From CAWGAJ01 sp963820545 (GTDB lineage: Bacteria > Planctomycetota > Planctomycetia > Pirellulales > Thermoguttaceae), in assembly GCA_963820545.1 (NCBI GenBank), contig CAWGAJ010000001.1, forward strand, positions 868,001 through 932,000: 64,000 bases of DNA. The letters run 5' to 3'. Within the stretch, counting starts at the first letter, position 1; each line of letters starts with the position of its first letter. Below are positions 18,506-27,658 of this stretch, one piece after another. The translations under genes and the position numbers were made by a program. The notes below the pieces were generated by a model, which did not search any database, was not told the origin of the DNA, and saw only the letters and a list, made by a program, of their open reading frames with translations.

Positions 18506-20347
18506 ATGAATCTTGCCAAAAAAACCATGAGGATACTCATTGCTTTTTCTCCGGCACTCTCGCTGTGGTGCGCGTTGGTCTCTCCGGCGGCGGCGGGCGG
18601 AGGGCCGGAAAACGTTTTTCTGGTAGTCAATCCCCAAAGTCCCGCTTCGCTGGCCATTGCCAATCATTACATCCAACTGCGGCAGATTCCGCCGGGAAAC
18701 GTGTTTTATTTGCCTTGGAATCCACAACAGGTTGATGCAACCGTCATCGCTACCTTCCGCGCCGCGATACTCAGTCCCATCATCGACGCCATACGTCAGC
18801 GGCGGCTCATGGGGCAAATCGACTACATTGTCTATTCCAGCGATTTTCCCTGGAGAATTTTCTACAATACCGATCTGGATAAGTTTAAGGACTTGCTTGC
18901 TCCAGTCCGCGACTCGTCATCCGATAAGGATGATAAAAATCCCTCTTCGCCGCGCGACAAGCCAGTCATCTTTCCCCAAAGCATTCCCACGGCCTCGCTC
19001 AGCGGCTTGACTTACCTCTGGCAATCGGTTCTCAAAGAGGAAGTGGATTATTTGGATTTACACGCCAACCGTTACATTCGTTTACCCATTGCCGAACAGG
19101 AAGACAAACCGACGCTTGGTTTCCACAGCGCCTGGCAATTCGGCCGGCGCGGCGAACTGGTGCAGGCGCAAGGAAAAAGTTACATGCTTTCCGTGATGCT
19201 GGGCGTGACTTGGGGCCGAGGCAACAGCGTGGAAGAAGTTTTGCAATATCTTAAACGCAGCGCAACCGCCGACGGCATTCATCCCCCCGGCACCATTTAC
19301 TTCGTAAAAAATAGCGATATCCGCTCTACCGTCCGGCACGACCTTTTCCCCGATGCGGTAAAAAAGCTGGAAAAACTCGGGGTTTCGGCGCAAATCATCA
19401 AAGGCATCGTACCTCTTAATAAAAACGACGTCCAAGGAGCAGTCATGGGCACGGGCGATTTCGATTGGAAGGCCTCGGGGAGCACGATCCTGCCCGGCGC
19501 CATTTGCGATAACTTCACCAGTTACGGCGGCGTGATGTTTCTCAATATCCAACAAACTCCGCTGAGCGAATTCCTGCGGTATGGAGCAGCCGGCACGTGC
19601 GGCACCGTGGATGAACCTTTTCGCATTTTAGAGAAATTTCCCCTTCCCATGCTTCAGGTTCACTACGCGCGGGGCTGCACGATGGCCGAGGCTTTTTATC
19701 AATCTATTTTCGGGCCGTATCAAATCCTGATTGTCGGCGATCCGCTCTGTCGCCCCTGGGCGAACATCCCCAAAGTAAGCGTTTCCGGCGTGAAACCCAA
19801 CTACACGGTGAAGGGAACAATAATTCTCACGCCCACGGGCAGCACGCCGTCGGGCCAGAAAATCGACCATTTTGAGCTATTTGTCAATGGTTCCCGCGCC
19901 ACGCATTGCAAGCCCGGCGAAACACTGACGCTGGACACCACCTTGCTGCCCGACGGCAACCACGAATTGCGCGTCGTCGCCGTGGAAGCCGGATTGATCC
20001 AATCGCAAGGCCGCGTGATCATTCCCATTGTCACCGACAACCATGAGCGAAAAATCGCGGTTAACGTTGCTTCCCCGGGCGTAATCCGGCCCGATAATCC
20101 TCTGCTTATTAACGTTAACTCGCCCGGCTCGAGTAGCTTCAGCGTTTTACAAAACAGCCGCATCGTGGGTCGATTGTCCGGGGAAAAAGGCCAGATAAAA
20201 ATTGAAGCCGCCGACCTTGGCGCCGGCCCGGTCCGCCTGCAGGTCATTGGACTTGGCCGAGAAGGGCCGCGGACCCATGTCGTTTCCCCGCCCATCGATG
20301 TAAGGGTTGAAATTCCGGAAAAAAAAGAAGTCGCGGAACCAAAATAA
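18506..20347 (+). CDS. TIGR03790 family secreted protein
   Basis: A 613-residue exported protein. The N-terminal MRILIAFSPALSLWCALVSPAAAG is a signal peptide; translation may begin at ATG 18506 or at the internal ATG at 18527. The signature of the TIGR03790 family follows: VFLVVNPQSPASLAIANHYIQLRQIPPGNVFYL, a DYIVYSSDFPWRI block and, later, IFGPYQILIVGDPLCRPWA. The C-terminal third looks like beta-sandwich repeats (FELFVNGSRATHCKPGETLTLDTTLLPDGNHELRVVAVE). The family is frequent in planctomycetes and related phyla, and its function is unknown. The next gene, tadA, follows after a short gap, but a shared operon is not evident functionally. Confidence 0.85.
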   Translation: MNLAKKTMRILIAFSPALSLWCALVSPAAAGGGPENVFLVVNPQSPASLAIANHYIQLRQIPPGNVFYLPWNPQQVDATVIATFRAAILSPIIDAIRQRRLMGQIDYIVYSSDFPWRIFYNTDLDKFKDLLAPVRDSSSDKDDKNPSSPRDKPVIFPQSIPTASLSGLTYLWQSVLKEEVDYLDLHANRYIRLPIAEQEDKPTLGFHSAWQFGRRGELVQAQGKSYMLSVMLGVTWGRGNSVEEVLQYLKRSATADGIHPPGTIYFVKNSDIRSTVRHDLFPDAVKKLEKLGVSAQIIKGIVPLNKNDVQGAVMGTGDFDWKASGSTILPGAICDNFTSYGGVMFLNIQQTPLSEFLRYGAAGTCGTVDEPFRILEKFPLPMLQVHYARGCTMAEAFYQSIFGPYQILIVGDPLCRPWANIPKVSVSGVKPNYTVKGTIILTPTGSTPSGQKIDHFELFVNGSRATHCKPGETLTLDTTLLPDGNHELRVVAVEAGLIQSQGRVIIPIVTDNHERKIAVNVASPGVIRPDNPLLINVNSPGSSSFSVLQNSRIVGRLSGEKGQIKIEAADLGAGPVRLQVIGLGREGPRTHVVSPPIDVRVEIPEKKEVAEPK

Positions 20348-20412
20348 TTACAGCTTTAACCCTGCCGCCCGTGCCGGAACTATGCGGCGACGACAATTCG
20401 AGCCTCTCTGAC

Positions 20413-20871
20413 ATGCACGAGCACTATATGCAACTTGCCTTGGAAGAAGCCCAACAGGCACTGCGGGAAGAGGAAGTGCCCATCGGTGCGATCATTGTGC
20501 ATCAAGAGCGGGTCATTGCCCGGGCACACAACCAGCGGGAACAACTGCGTGATCCCACAGCGCATGCCGAAATGATCGCCATCACCCAGGCAGCCCAGTC
20601 GTTGAATTCCTGGCGTTTGGAAGGTTGCAGGCTTTACGTCACCCTGGAACCCTGCCCGATGTGTGCCGGCGCGATCCTGCAGGCCCGCATTCCCGCGCTG
20701 GTCTATGGGACTGGCGATCCCAAGGCCGGCGCGGTCCACGCGTTATACCATTTGCTCGACGATCCGCGGATGAATCACCGTTGCGAAGTCATCGCCCATA
20801 TTCTGGCCGAGCCTTGCGCGGAAATTCTCAGCCGCTTTTTTGAGGCCCAACGTCGCATGGGCAAAAAATAA
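20413..20871 (+). CDS. tadA: tRNA-specific adenosine deaminase
   Basis: A zinc enzyme that deaminates A34 to inosine in the tRNA-Arg(ACG) anticodon. The start was placed at ATG 20413 (MHEHYMQLALEEAQQAL), which gives a standard 152-residue protein; an upstream ATG at 20371 would add 14 unconserved residues. The active site is HAE (51-53) and PCPMC with Cys81 and Cys84, exactly the CDA/TadA arrangement. VPIGAIIV and the substrate loop GAGAILQARIPALVYGTGDPKAGA-like sequence (CAGAILQARIP...) are conserved. The gene is complete and unambiguous. Confidence 0.95.
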   Translation: MHEHYMQLALEEAQQALREEEVPIGAIIVHQERVIARAHNQREQLRDPTAHAEMIAITQAAQSLNSWRLEGCRLYVTLEPCPMCAGAILQARIPALVYGTGDPKAGAVHALYHLLDDPRMNHRCEVIAHILAEPCAEILSRFFEAQRRMGKK

Positions 20872-20929
20872 ATCCGCCCCCTATTGCATTCTCTGGCGAC
20901 AAGAACCTAAAATATATTTATTATCTATT

Positions 20930-20957
20930 TAACCCAGCGTGAATACACGGCGGGTTA
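20930..20957. repeat. Partial copy of the GTGAATACACGGCGGG hairpin
   Basis: TAACCCAGCGTGAATACACGGCGGGTTA is a degenerate single hairpin related to one arm of the 100-bp double-hairpin element found at 30.9, 33.7 and 46.1 kb; written here split as TAACCCAGCGTGAAT plus ACACGGCGGGTTA. Confidence 0.55.
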
Positions 20958-21003
20958 ATGATAGGGAACATGTATTACGTCTGTCGATCCCGGGAGTTCT
21001 GTC

Positions 21004-22365
21004 ATGTCTCTCTCGGTTTCGCAAAAGGATATTGTTCGCCGTTCGGCTCCGGCCGAAGGGCAGGGAAGGGCAGCGGATCAAAATACGTTCTCTTCTTTCC
21101 CTGTGGCCGCAGCCCAAGCTGAGTTGTCTTCGTCGAAAATCCCTGCTGCTGCGAAGCCGCGGAGTTTGGCGATTGAGCGCTGGCTTTGCGGATGTCTGCT
21201 AAAGGCATTCGGCGAACCGCCCGTGCGCCTGGTCTTATGGGATGGCGAAGAGATCGGGACCAGCAACGTCCCGCCGGTCGCCCGGGTAATTATCCGCGAC
21301 CGACCCACGTTATGGCGTCTGATTCTCGATCCCGAATTCCAGTTCGGGGAGGCCTACAGCCAAGAGAAACTGGAGGTCAGCGGCGACCTGGGCGGATGCT
21401 TGGAAGCAATTTACCGCTGCCGATTTCAGTCCGGCACGGCCCCGAGTTTAGTACGTAAAACATGCAACCGCCTGTGGCACGCCGGACGATCCAACTCGAT
21501 TGGCGCCGCGCGGGAAAACATCCATCAACATTATGACATGGGTAACGATTTTTATCGGCTCTGGCTGGATGAGGAGATGATCTACAGTTGCGCCTATTTC
21601 GACCGCGAAAATATGACCTTGGAAGAAGCACAGCGGGCCAAGTTGGATTACGTGTGCCGCAAGCTGTGGCTTCGGCCGGGCGAAAGCGTGGTGGACGTGG
21701 GGGGCGGCTGGGGCGGATTGGCCATCCACATGGCAAAGCACTATGGCGTGAATGTCACGGCATATAATATCTCCCGAGAACAGAACCATTTGGCGCGCCG
21801 CCGCGCACGCGCCGAAGGACTAGAAGACCGAGTGCAATTCATCGAAGACGATTACCGCAACATCACGGGACAATTCGACGCCCTGGTGTCCCTGGGCATG
21901 TTGGAGCACGTGGGCCAAGGCCGCTATGGCCAGTTCGGGCGCATGGCCGATCGCTGCCTGGCCCCCCACGGCCGGGCACTGATTCAAAGCATCGGCCAGA
22001 GCCGGCCCGGTCAGACCAATCCCTGGATCGAGCGGCACATATTCCCCGGCGGTTACATCCCCACGCTGCGTGAAATGCAGGAGATTGTCGAACCGTTTGG
22101 CTTTTCCGTTCTCGACGTGGAAAATCTCCGCCTGCACTATGCCCGGACGCTCACAGATTGGCTGAAGCGTTTCGAGGCCTCGGCCGAGAGCGTGCGAAAA
22201 ATGTTCGACGAGCGATTCGTGCGCATGTGGCGTTTTTATCTTTCCGGCTCCTGGGCGGCCTTTACCAGCGGGGCGATTGAACTGTTCCAATTCCTCTTTG
22301 CCCGCCCCAACTTAAATGCCATCCCCTGGACGCGCAAGCACCTCTTTATAGGGGATAGGCGATAG
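21004..22365 (+). CDS. cfa: Cyclopropane-fatty-acyl-phospholipid synthase family methyltransferase
   Basis: A 453-residue SAM-dependent enzyme of the CFA/mycolic acid cyclopropane synthase family, which adds a methylene bridge across unsaturated acyl chains of membrane phospholipids. The N-terminal domain has RVIIRDRPTLWRLILDPEFQFGEAYSQ and the family helix ENIHQHYDMGNDFYRLWLDEEMIYSCAYF. The SAM site is VVDVGGGWGGLAIHMA. MLEHVG and the late segment HIFPGGYIPTLREM are also typical. The first 60 residues are low-complexity and poorly conserved, so a later start is possible. It is not in an obvious operon. The symbol is by family; exact chemistry (cyclopropanation versus methylation) is not decided by sequence. 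Confidence 0.88.
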   Translation: MSLSVSQKDIVRRSAPAEGQGRAADQNTFSSFPVAAAQAELSSSKIPAAAKPRSLAIERWLCGCLLKAFGEPPVRLVLWDGEEIGTSNVPPVARVIIRDRPTLWRLILDPEFQFGEAYSQEKLEVSGDLGGCLEAIYRCRFQSGTAPSLVRKTCNRLWHAGRSNSIGAARENIHQHYDMGNDFYRLWLDEEMIYSCAYFDRENMTLEEAQRAKLDYVCRKLWLRPGESVVDVGGGWGGLAIHMAKHYGVNVTAYNISREQNHLARRRARAEGLEDRVQFIEDDYRNITGQFDALVSLGMLEHVGQGRYGQFGRMADRCLAPHGRALIQSIGQSRPGQTNPWIERHIFPGGYIPTLREMQEIVEPFGFSVLDVENLRLHYARTLTDWLKRFEASAESVRKMFDERFVRMWRFYLSGSWAAFTSGAIELFQFLFARPNLNAIPWTRKHLFIGDRR

Positions 22366-22426
22366 GGAACGAAGGATGCGGGATGAATTAGTGGGCAGTG
22401 CGGAACCACAACTCTCTAAGTAAGAG

Positions 22427-22562
22427 CCTAGCGCGGCCTGACGGCCACAACCAAACCGCGACCGACCAACCTTCGGTTGGTGCCCGTCGCGGCTTTACAT
22501 ACTGAACAAACTACTGTACTTGATGCGCACAAAACGCGCTTAAACCTCAAACAAAGACTCTA
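22427..22562 (+). repeat. 136-bp dispersed direct repeat, copy 1
   Basis: Nearly identical (a few substitutions, no indels) to 25849-25984. Its core forms a long hairpin: CCGCGACCGACCAACC, a TTC loop, then GGTTGGTGCCCGTCGCGG. A short relative of the hairpin core (CGACCAACCTTCGGTCGGTG) also occurs near 53035. Confidence 0.85.
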
Positions 22563-22741
22563 TCCCAAAACCATTCCCAGAATAATTGCAGTTTAATCGT
22601 AGCCCGTCAAGAGTTCGCCAATTTCGCAAGCTTTCGCGAATTACTTGATCGTTAAATCTCTATCTTTCAGCATTTCCCCAGTCCGATTGGCCGAAGAAAG
22701 AGAAGGAGGGACTTTCTAGGGACTACCGGCTAACGCCGGGC

Positions 22742-22760
22742 ACTCGCCCTTTGGGCGAGT
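22742..22760 (+). other. Hairpin in the leader of the Cys-rich protein gene
   Basis: ACTCGCCC-TTT-GGGCGAGT is a perfect 8-bp stem ending about 10 bases before the AAAGGAG ribosome binding site of the next gene. There is no U tract, so it is more likely a leader structure or repeat than a terminator. Confidence 0.5.
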
Positions 22761-22782
22761 TAATTAAAAGGAGCAAATAGCC

Positions 22783-23214
22783 ATGCGAGGGTTCTGTTGG
22801 GCTTCCACTGTGGTGCTCTTATTACTGGTGGAAACGACAATTGCGGCTGATTCAGGATGTGGTTGCAACGGCACCGATGGCGGAAGCTATCGGGCTTATC
22901 GCGGACCGGCTTGTTATTGCCCGCCGGGCTTTGCTTCAGAGCCGGGATGCTGTGTATGTCCGCCTTCGGCCTGCGATAACGCCTGGGAAGGCTATTGCCA
23001 GGAGAAAGCAAGATGGCAGGCGTTTTTCTACACTGTAGGCGTGCCAAAAGCACATTGTGGAAGTTGCAGTATGGTCCCGGCGGCACTTCCGTCTCATTGT
23101 TGTCCGGCGGTTCAAGGGGAAATTGAGGCACAGCCCACGCCCGCCGACAGATCAACTAGTCCGCAGCCTATGTCTAGTCCCGCGCCAGCGGAGAGCAAGG
23201 CCGCCTGGAAATAG
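22783..23214 (+). CDS. Small secreted Cys-rich protein
   Basis: A 143-residue protein with an excellent ribosome binding site (AAAAGGAGCAAATAGCC before the ATG). Residues 1-21 are a signal peptide (FCWASTVVLLLLVETTIA). The mature part holds about a dozen Cys in CGC, CYC, CCVC, HCGSC and HCC groups, suggesting disulfide bonding or metal binding outside the cytoplasm. The C-terminal 35 residues are Pro/Ser/Thr-rich and probably disordered. I do not recognise the family; Cys spacing is unlike ferredoxins or zinc ribbons. It stands alone, convergent with metG. A functional role cannot be assigned. Confidence 0.75.
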   Translation: MRGFCWASTVVLLLLVETTIAADSGCGCNGTDGGSYRAYRGPACYCPPGFASEPGCCVCPPSACDNAWEGYCQEKARWQAFFYTVGVPKAHCGSCSMVPAALPSHCCPAVQGEIEAQPTPADRSTSPQPMSSPAPAESKAAWK

Positions 23215-23346
23215 ATAAATCCCTGGATTCGCTAGAGCGCTGCTCACCATGGTGTAGCGTATCGCATCCCTAAAGAATTCACCGGACGCAAGCGTCCGGG
23301 CTAAACGGACGCTACACCCTCCTGAGCATCGCTCTAAGCATTCAGG

Positions 23347-25404
23347 TTAGTGCACCCGTTGGCCGGGTTTAGCGCCTTTGTCGGGTGAAAGCAGGTAAAT
23401 TTCGTCTTCGCCGCCGCCGGCGGCAACGATCATGCCTTCGCTCAGGCCGAACTTCATTTGCCGGGGAGCGAGATTAGCAGCGCAGATCACCAGGCGGCCC
23501 AGGAGGGTTTCCGGCTTATAGACGCCCTTGATGCCGGCAAACACCGTGCGGCGATGATCGCCGCCCAGGCTGAGCGTGAGTTTTAGGAGTTTTTGTGCGC
23601 CAGGTACGTCTTCGGCTGCTAAAATACGGGCAACGCGGAGATCAAGTTTGGCGAATTCATTGAAGCTGATCGTTGCTGCCAGGGGCTCGGCCAGGAGCGG
23701 GGTATTGCCGTCGAGATCGGTTGCCGAAGCTGAACCAGCAGGGGCATGATGTGCGTGGTTTGTTTCTTCGCCGGCTTCGGTGCTGGCGGCCACCATGGCA
23801 TCGACGTGTTTGCGATCGACGCGTTGCATTAAGTGCTCGAATTGGCCGATGGGTTTGGCCAGGAGCGGCTGTTGCGATTGTTCCCAAGCGACTATGGGAT
23901 CATTGAATAATTTTCCTACCTGGCGGGCCAGACGCGGAAGCACGGGCGCCAGGTACACGGCTAATTGGCGGAAGAGGTTCATGCCAATGGTGCACACGTC
24001 GCGGAGCTCAGCGGTTTTGCCGGGATCCTTGCGGAGGTTCCAGGGAGCGCGCTGTTCGACGAATTGGTTGGCCCGATCGCCGGCGGCGAGAATTATTCGC
24101 GTGGCCTTGGCAAAGTCGCCTTCCTCATAGGCTTCGGCGATGGGCACTGCATCGGCGGCGGCTTGAGCGAACAGTCCGCCGTCGTCGGGATAGGTTGCCG
24201 AGAGTCCGGTCTCTTGGGCAAAGCGCGCGGTGCGGCTGGCAAGATTGATAATATTGCCCACCATGTCGGCATTTACTTTGGCCACAAATTCGTCGAAATT
24301 CAAATCCAGATCGTCTACGCGGGAGGTCAATTTCGCAGCGTAATAATAGCGCAAATAGGCGGGATCGAGATGTTCGAGGTAGGTCGACGCGCGGATGAAC
24401 GTGCCCTTGCTTTTCGACATTTTCTCGCCGTTGACGGTCAAGAAGCCGTGGATGTGGATCTTCCTGGGCAAGCTGAAAGCGGCGGTCCTGAGCATGGCCG
24501 GCCAGAAAAGGGTATGGAAATAGGTGATGTCCTTGCCGATAAAGTGATGGATTTCGCTTTCCTCGCTGCGCCACCAATCGGCGAGTTTTTCCCCATGTTG
24601 GTCGCACCACTGCTGGGTCGAGCCGATGTAGCCGATGGGCGCGTCGAACCACACGTACCAGTAATTGCCCGGGCTGTCGGGAATCTCAAAACCGAAATAC
24701 GGCGCCGGGCGGGAAACGTCCCAATCCCTGAGGGGCTCGTTGAGAAAATGGCCGGCAAGATAATGGGAAACTTCGCTTTGCAGGCTGCCGCTGCGCTGGG
24801 TCCATTGGTCCAGAAAATCGTGCAGTTTTTCGATGTTAATAAACAAATGGTTGGCCGTGCGGAACTCGGGCGTGGCGCCGGAAAGGGTGCTGATCGGATC
24901 GATCAAGTCGGTGGGATTGTAATGCGCGCCGCACTTATCGCAACTATCGCCGTACTGGTCGGGCGATTTGCACTTGGGACAGGTTCCCTTGACAAAGCGA
25001 TCGGCCAGGAAGGTGCCCGCCATCAAGTCGTAAAGCTGCGAGACCTTCTGCCGGCTGACAAGATCGGCCTTGCGGATCGCGGTCCAGATTTCCAGACACA
25101 AGGCCCGATTCTCCGGGCTGTGAGTGCTGCCGTAGTTGTCGAATTCGATGTCGAATCCGGAGAAATCGCGGATGTGCGCCTCGCGCATGCTGGCGATCAG
25201 CTCTTCCTCGCGGATGCCTTCTTGCTTGGCCCGAATCATGATCGCCGTACCATGGGTATCATCGGCACAAATATAAATGCAGCGATGGCCGCGGAGCTTC
25301 TGGAAGCGGACCCAGATATCAGTCTGTAGGTACTCGACCAGATGTCCAATATGGATATGGCCGTTCGCATAAGGAAGAGCACTGGTGATGAGTATCTTTC
25401 GCAT
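23347..25404 (-). CDS. metG: Methionyl-tRNA synthetase
   Basis: A cytoplasmic class I synthetase that charges tRNA-Met. The start was placed at ATG 25404, giving MRKILITSALPYANGHIHIGHLVEY, the canonical N-terminus with the HIGH-type motif, behind GAGGAGAAAG; a longer frame upstream is not conserved. It has 685 residues. The zinc knuckle is CPKCKSPDQYGDSCDKCGAHY, the KMSKS loop is EKMSKSKGTF, and the anticodon domain follows. The C-terminal 105 residues are a tRNA-binding OB domain (FNEFAKLDLRVARILAAEDV, then NLAPRQMKFGLSEGMI), so this is the MetG type with a fused dimerising tRBD. The linker around residue 580 is low-complexity. No frameshift. Confidence 0.96.
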   Translation of the reverse strand: MRKILITSALPYANGHIHIGHLVEYLQTDIWVRFQKLRGHRCIYICADDTHGTAIMIRAKQEGIREEELIASMREAHIRDFSGFDIEFDNYGSTHSPENRALCLEIWTAIRKADLVSRQKVSQLYDLMAGTFLADRFVKGTCPKCKSPDQYGDSCDKCGAHYNPTDLIDPISTLSGATPEFRTANHLFINIEKLHDFLDQWTQRSGSLQSEVSHYLAGHFLNEPLRDWDVSRPAPYFGFEIPDSPGNYWYVWFDAPIGYIGSTQQWCDQHGEKLADWWRSEESEIHHFIGKDITYFHTLFWPAMLRTAAFSLPRKIHIHGFLTVNGEKMSKSKGTFIRASTYLEHLDPAYLRYYYAAKLTSRVDDLDLNFDEFVAKVNADMVGNIINLASRTARFAQETGLSATYPDDGGLFAQAAADAVPIAEAYEEGDFAKATRIILAAGDRANQFVEQRAPWNLRKDPGKTAELRDVCTIGMNLFRQLAVYLAPVLPRLARQVGKLFNDPIVAWEQSQQPLLAKPIGQFEHLMQRVDRKHVDAMVAASTEAGEETNHAHHAPAGSASATDLDGNTPLLAEPLAATISFNEFAKLDLRVARILAAEDVPGAQKLLKLTLSLGGDHRRTVFAGIKGVYKPETLLGRLVICAANLAPRQMKFGLSEGMIVAAGGGEDEIYLLSPDKGAKPGQRVH

Positions 25405-25595
25405 AAGCAAACTTTCTCCTCGAGTTGTTACATTGTAATCGACATTTAAACTCTCAGCGAGGGCGACTTTCTGATAATGAGTATTAAGATATTTTCGGGT
25501 ATAAAACTTGAATGTCACAGGTTTTCGGCCAGAATCAGAGAATTCATTTACAATAATAGGTGAATTCAAGATTTCCCGCCAGAAGAGGGATTCAG

Positions 25596-25751
25596 ATGAG
25601 GACCATGATAGGCCCGGACCGAGAACATATTCGGCGAATCAAGGAGCAAGTCCGTTCGCACAAGCAAAAAAGTCATCCTGCGTCGGCCAATGGCGGAAAG
25701 GATCTCCCGGAGATTAGCCCGTGGTCGGTAGCCTACGTTGCCATGAATTAA
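25596..25751 (+). CDS. Possible small protein of 51 residues
   Basis: An ATG at 25596 preceded by AGAGGGA opens a frame encoding MRTMIGPDREHIRRIKEQV and ending PWSVAYVAMN. The composition is basic and soluble. The last codons run into the dispersed AAGATTCTTCGCTGCG motif, so the stop may be accidental. I do not recognise it, and it may be spurious. Confidence 0.3.
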   Translation: MRTMIGPDREHIRRIKEQVRSHKQKSHPASANGGKDLPEISPWSVAYVAMN

Positions 25752-25848
25752 GATTCTTCGCTGCGCTCAGAATGACAGGTATAAAGTTGGGGCAACAGTT
25801 AAACTGCCGCCCCAACTCACTGGTTATTTTCTGTATGGATCAGCAATT

Positions 25849-25984
25849 CCTAGCGCGGCCTGACGGCTGCAACCAAACCGCGACCGACCAACCTTCGGTT
25901 GGTGCCCGTCGCGGCTTTACATACTGAACAAACTACTGTACTTGATGTGCGCAAAACGCACTTAAACCTCAAACAAAGACTCTA
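25849..25984 (+). repeat. 136-bp dispersed direct repeat, copy 2
   Basis: Second copy of the element at 22427-22562, same orientation. It ends 20 bp from the glnA stop codon, so its strong hairpin core (about 25880-25917) lies downstream of glnA where transcripts of that gene would end. Confidence 0.85.
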
Positions 25985-26004
25985 ATTCTCAATCTCCAAT
26001 CCCT

Positions 26005-27417
26005 TTAGATGTCATAATACAAGCAGAACTCGTAGGGATGGGGTCGCAACTGCATGGCTTGCACTTCGTTGGCGTGTTTATACCAGATCCAGGTGTCGAT
26101 TACGTCGGGCGTAAACACGTCGCCGCGCAAGAGGAACTCATGGTCGGCGCGGAGAGCCTTCAGAGCGTCTTCCAATGATCCGGGCGTATGCGGCACCTTT
26201 TCCAGTTCCTCGGGTTCGAGGTCGTAAATGTCCTTGTCGAGCGGCCCGCCCGGATCGATTTTGTTCTGAATCCCATCGATCATCGCCATCAAGATCGCCG
26301 CGAAGGAGAGGTACGGGTTGCAGCTCGGATCGGGACAGCGGAACTCCAAGCGCTTGGCTTTAGGGTTTGGGCTATACATGGGAATACGAACACAAGCGGA
26401 ACGGTTGCGTTGCGAATAGGCCAGATTAACCGGGGCCTCGAAACCGGGCACCAATCGCTTGTAACTGTTGGTCGTGGGACAAGCAAAGCCGAGGATGGCC
26501 GGGGCGTGCTTCAGCAGACCGCCGATGGCATAGATGGCCATGTCGCTCAGTCCGGCATAACCGCTGCCGGCAAAAAGGTTCTCGCCGCCCTTCCAGATCG
26601 AGGCATGGGTGTGCATGCCCGAACCGTTGTCGCCAAACAGCGGCTTGGGCATGAAAGTGACGGTCTTGTTGTACTTTTTCGCCACATTCTTCACAATGTA
26701 CTTGTACATCATCACCTTGTCGGCAATAGTGACCAAGGTATCGAATTTCAGATCGATTTCGGCCTGGCCGGCGGTGCCGACTTCGTGATGCTGGGCCTCG
26801 ATGCTCAATCCGCACTCGACCATGGTTTGCATCATTTCATTGCGGAGGTCCATCATCTGATCGGCCGGAGGAACCGGGAAATAACCTTCTTTGTAGCGGA
26901 GCTTGTAACCGAGGTTGGGCTTTTCCTCGCGCCCGCGGTTCCACTGACCTTCGATGCTGTCGATGAAATAGAAGCCGCAATTAGAGGCCTGTTCGTAGCG
27001 GACGTCGTCGAAAATAAAGAACTCGCATTCCGGGCCCATGTAACAGGTGTCGCCAATGCCGGTGCTCTTTAAATAATTGACCGATTTGCGGGCGACGTTG
27101 CGGGGATCACGGGTGTAATCCTCGCGAGTAATGGGATCTTGAATGTTGCAGATCATCGAGAGTGTGGGAATCACACAGAAGGGATCCAACGTAGCGGTTT
27201 CGGGCTGGGGAACCACGAGCATGTCGCTTTCGTTGATCGCCTGCCAGCCGCGAATGCTGGAGCCGTCGAATCCCAGACCGTCTTCAAACACGTCTTCGTC
27301 GAGTTTGTCCACGGGAATGGTGAAATGCTGCCAGAGACCGGGAAAGTCCATAAAGCGTAAATCCACCGCTTTGACATTTTTTTCCCGGCACAAAGCTAAA
27401 ACTTCTTTCGGAGTCAC
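26005..27417 (-). CDS. glnA: Glutamine synthetase type I
   Basis: A 470-residue dodecameric-type enzyme making glutamine from glutamate, ammonia and ATP. The start is GTG 27417 behind AAGGAGAAG. Signatures present: MDFPGLWQHFTIPVD, the beta-Grasp DGSSIRGW, MGPECEFFIFD, QHHEVGTAGQAEID, the ATP motif KPLFGDNGSGMHTH, and NRSACVRIP. A Tyr at about position 398 in DIYDLEPEE matches the adenylylation site of GSI-beta enzymes, so control by a GlnE-type adenylyltransferase is likely. Upstream DNA carries a near-perfect sigma54 promoter and an NtrC-like palindrome (see separate entries), pointing to nitrogen-responsive transcription. Confidence 0.97.
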   Translation of the reverse strand: MTPKEVLALCREKNVKAVDLRFMDFPGLWQHFTIPVDKLDEDVFEDGLGFDGSSIRGWQAINESDMLVVPQPETATLDPFCVIPTLSMICNIQDPITREDYTRDPRNVARKSVNYLKSTGIGDTCYMGPECEFFIFDDVRYEQASNCGFYFIDSIEGQWNRGREEKPNLGYKLRYKEGYFPVPPADQMMDLRNEMMQTMVECGLSIEAQHHEVGTAGQAEIDLKFDTLVTIADKVMMYKYIVKNVAKKYNKTVTFMPKPLFGDNGSGMHTHASIWKGGENLFAGSGYAGLSDMAIYAIGGLLKHAPAILGFACPTTNSYKRLVPGFEAPVNLAYSQRNRSACVRIPMYSPNPKAKRLEFRCPDPSCNPYLSFAAILMAMIDGIQNKIDPGGPLDKDIYDLEPEELEKVPHTPGSLEDALKALRADHEFLLRGDVFTPDVIDTWIWYKHANEVQAMQLRPHPYEFCLYYDI

Positions 27418-27540
27418 TATAATCTTCTCCTTTCAGGGGGATATATAACGTTATCTGGTGTTGATATCGTACGCTTAGTATCTCGCCGCCAATTTTTTTG
27501 TTGTGGTTGATTTGCGTACTGTAAATTACTTGCAGTTATT

Positions 27541-27556
27541 TGCAAAGAAGGTGCCA
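27541..27556 (-). promoter_or_regulatory. Sigma54 (-24/-12) promoter of glnA
   Basis: On the minus strand the sequence reads TGGCAC-CTTCT-TTGCA, matching the RpoN consensus TGGCAC-N5-TTGCA in spacing and every conserved base. It lies about 125 bp upstream of the glnA start codon, predicting a leader of about 110 nt. Confidence 0.75.
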
Positions 27557-27658
27557 GCTTAATCTTAACTATAGAGCTGTAATAGCCATAAGTTCTTATA
27601 AAAAATGATCTTATAGCCGATAGCCATTTTTTCTTTGATTTGGCAGGGAAATTATTTT

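Larger units (their letters stand above)
22366..22782. other. Intergenic region with 136-bp repeat and a hairpin leader
   Basis: No gene seen. It contains the first copy of the 136-bp direct repeat (22427-22562) and, just before the next gene, a hairpin (22742-22760). Confidence 0.6.
25405..26004. other. Intergenic region metG-glnA
   Basis: A 600-bp region holding a possible 51-residue gene (25596-25751), a dispersed motif AAGATTCTTCGCTGCGCTC (about 25750-25768) and the second copy of the 136-bp repeat. Confidence 0.5.

Noticed and set aside
23965..25329. Plus-strand frame of 454 codons opposite metG
   Set aside because: Shadow of metG; no domain and no ribosome binding site.
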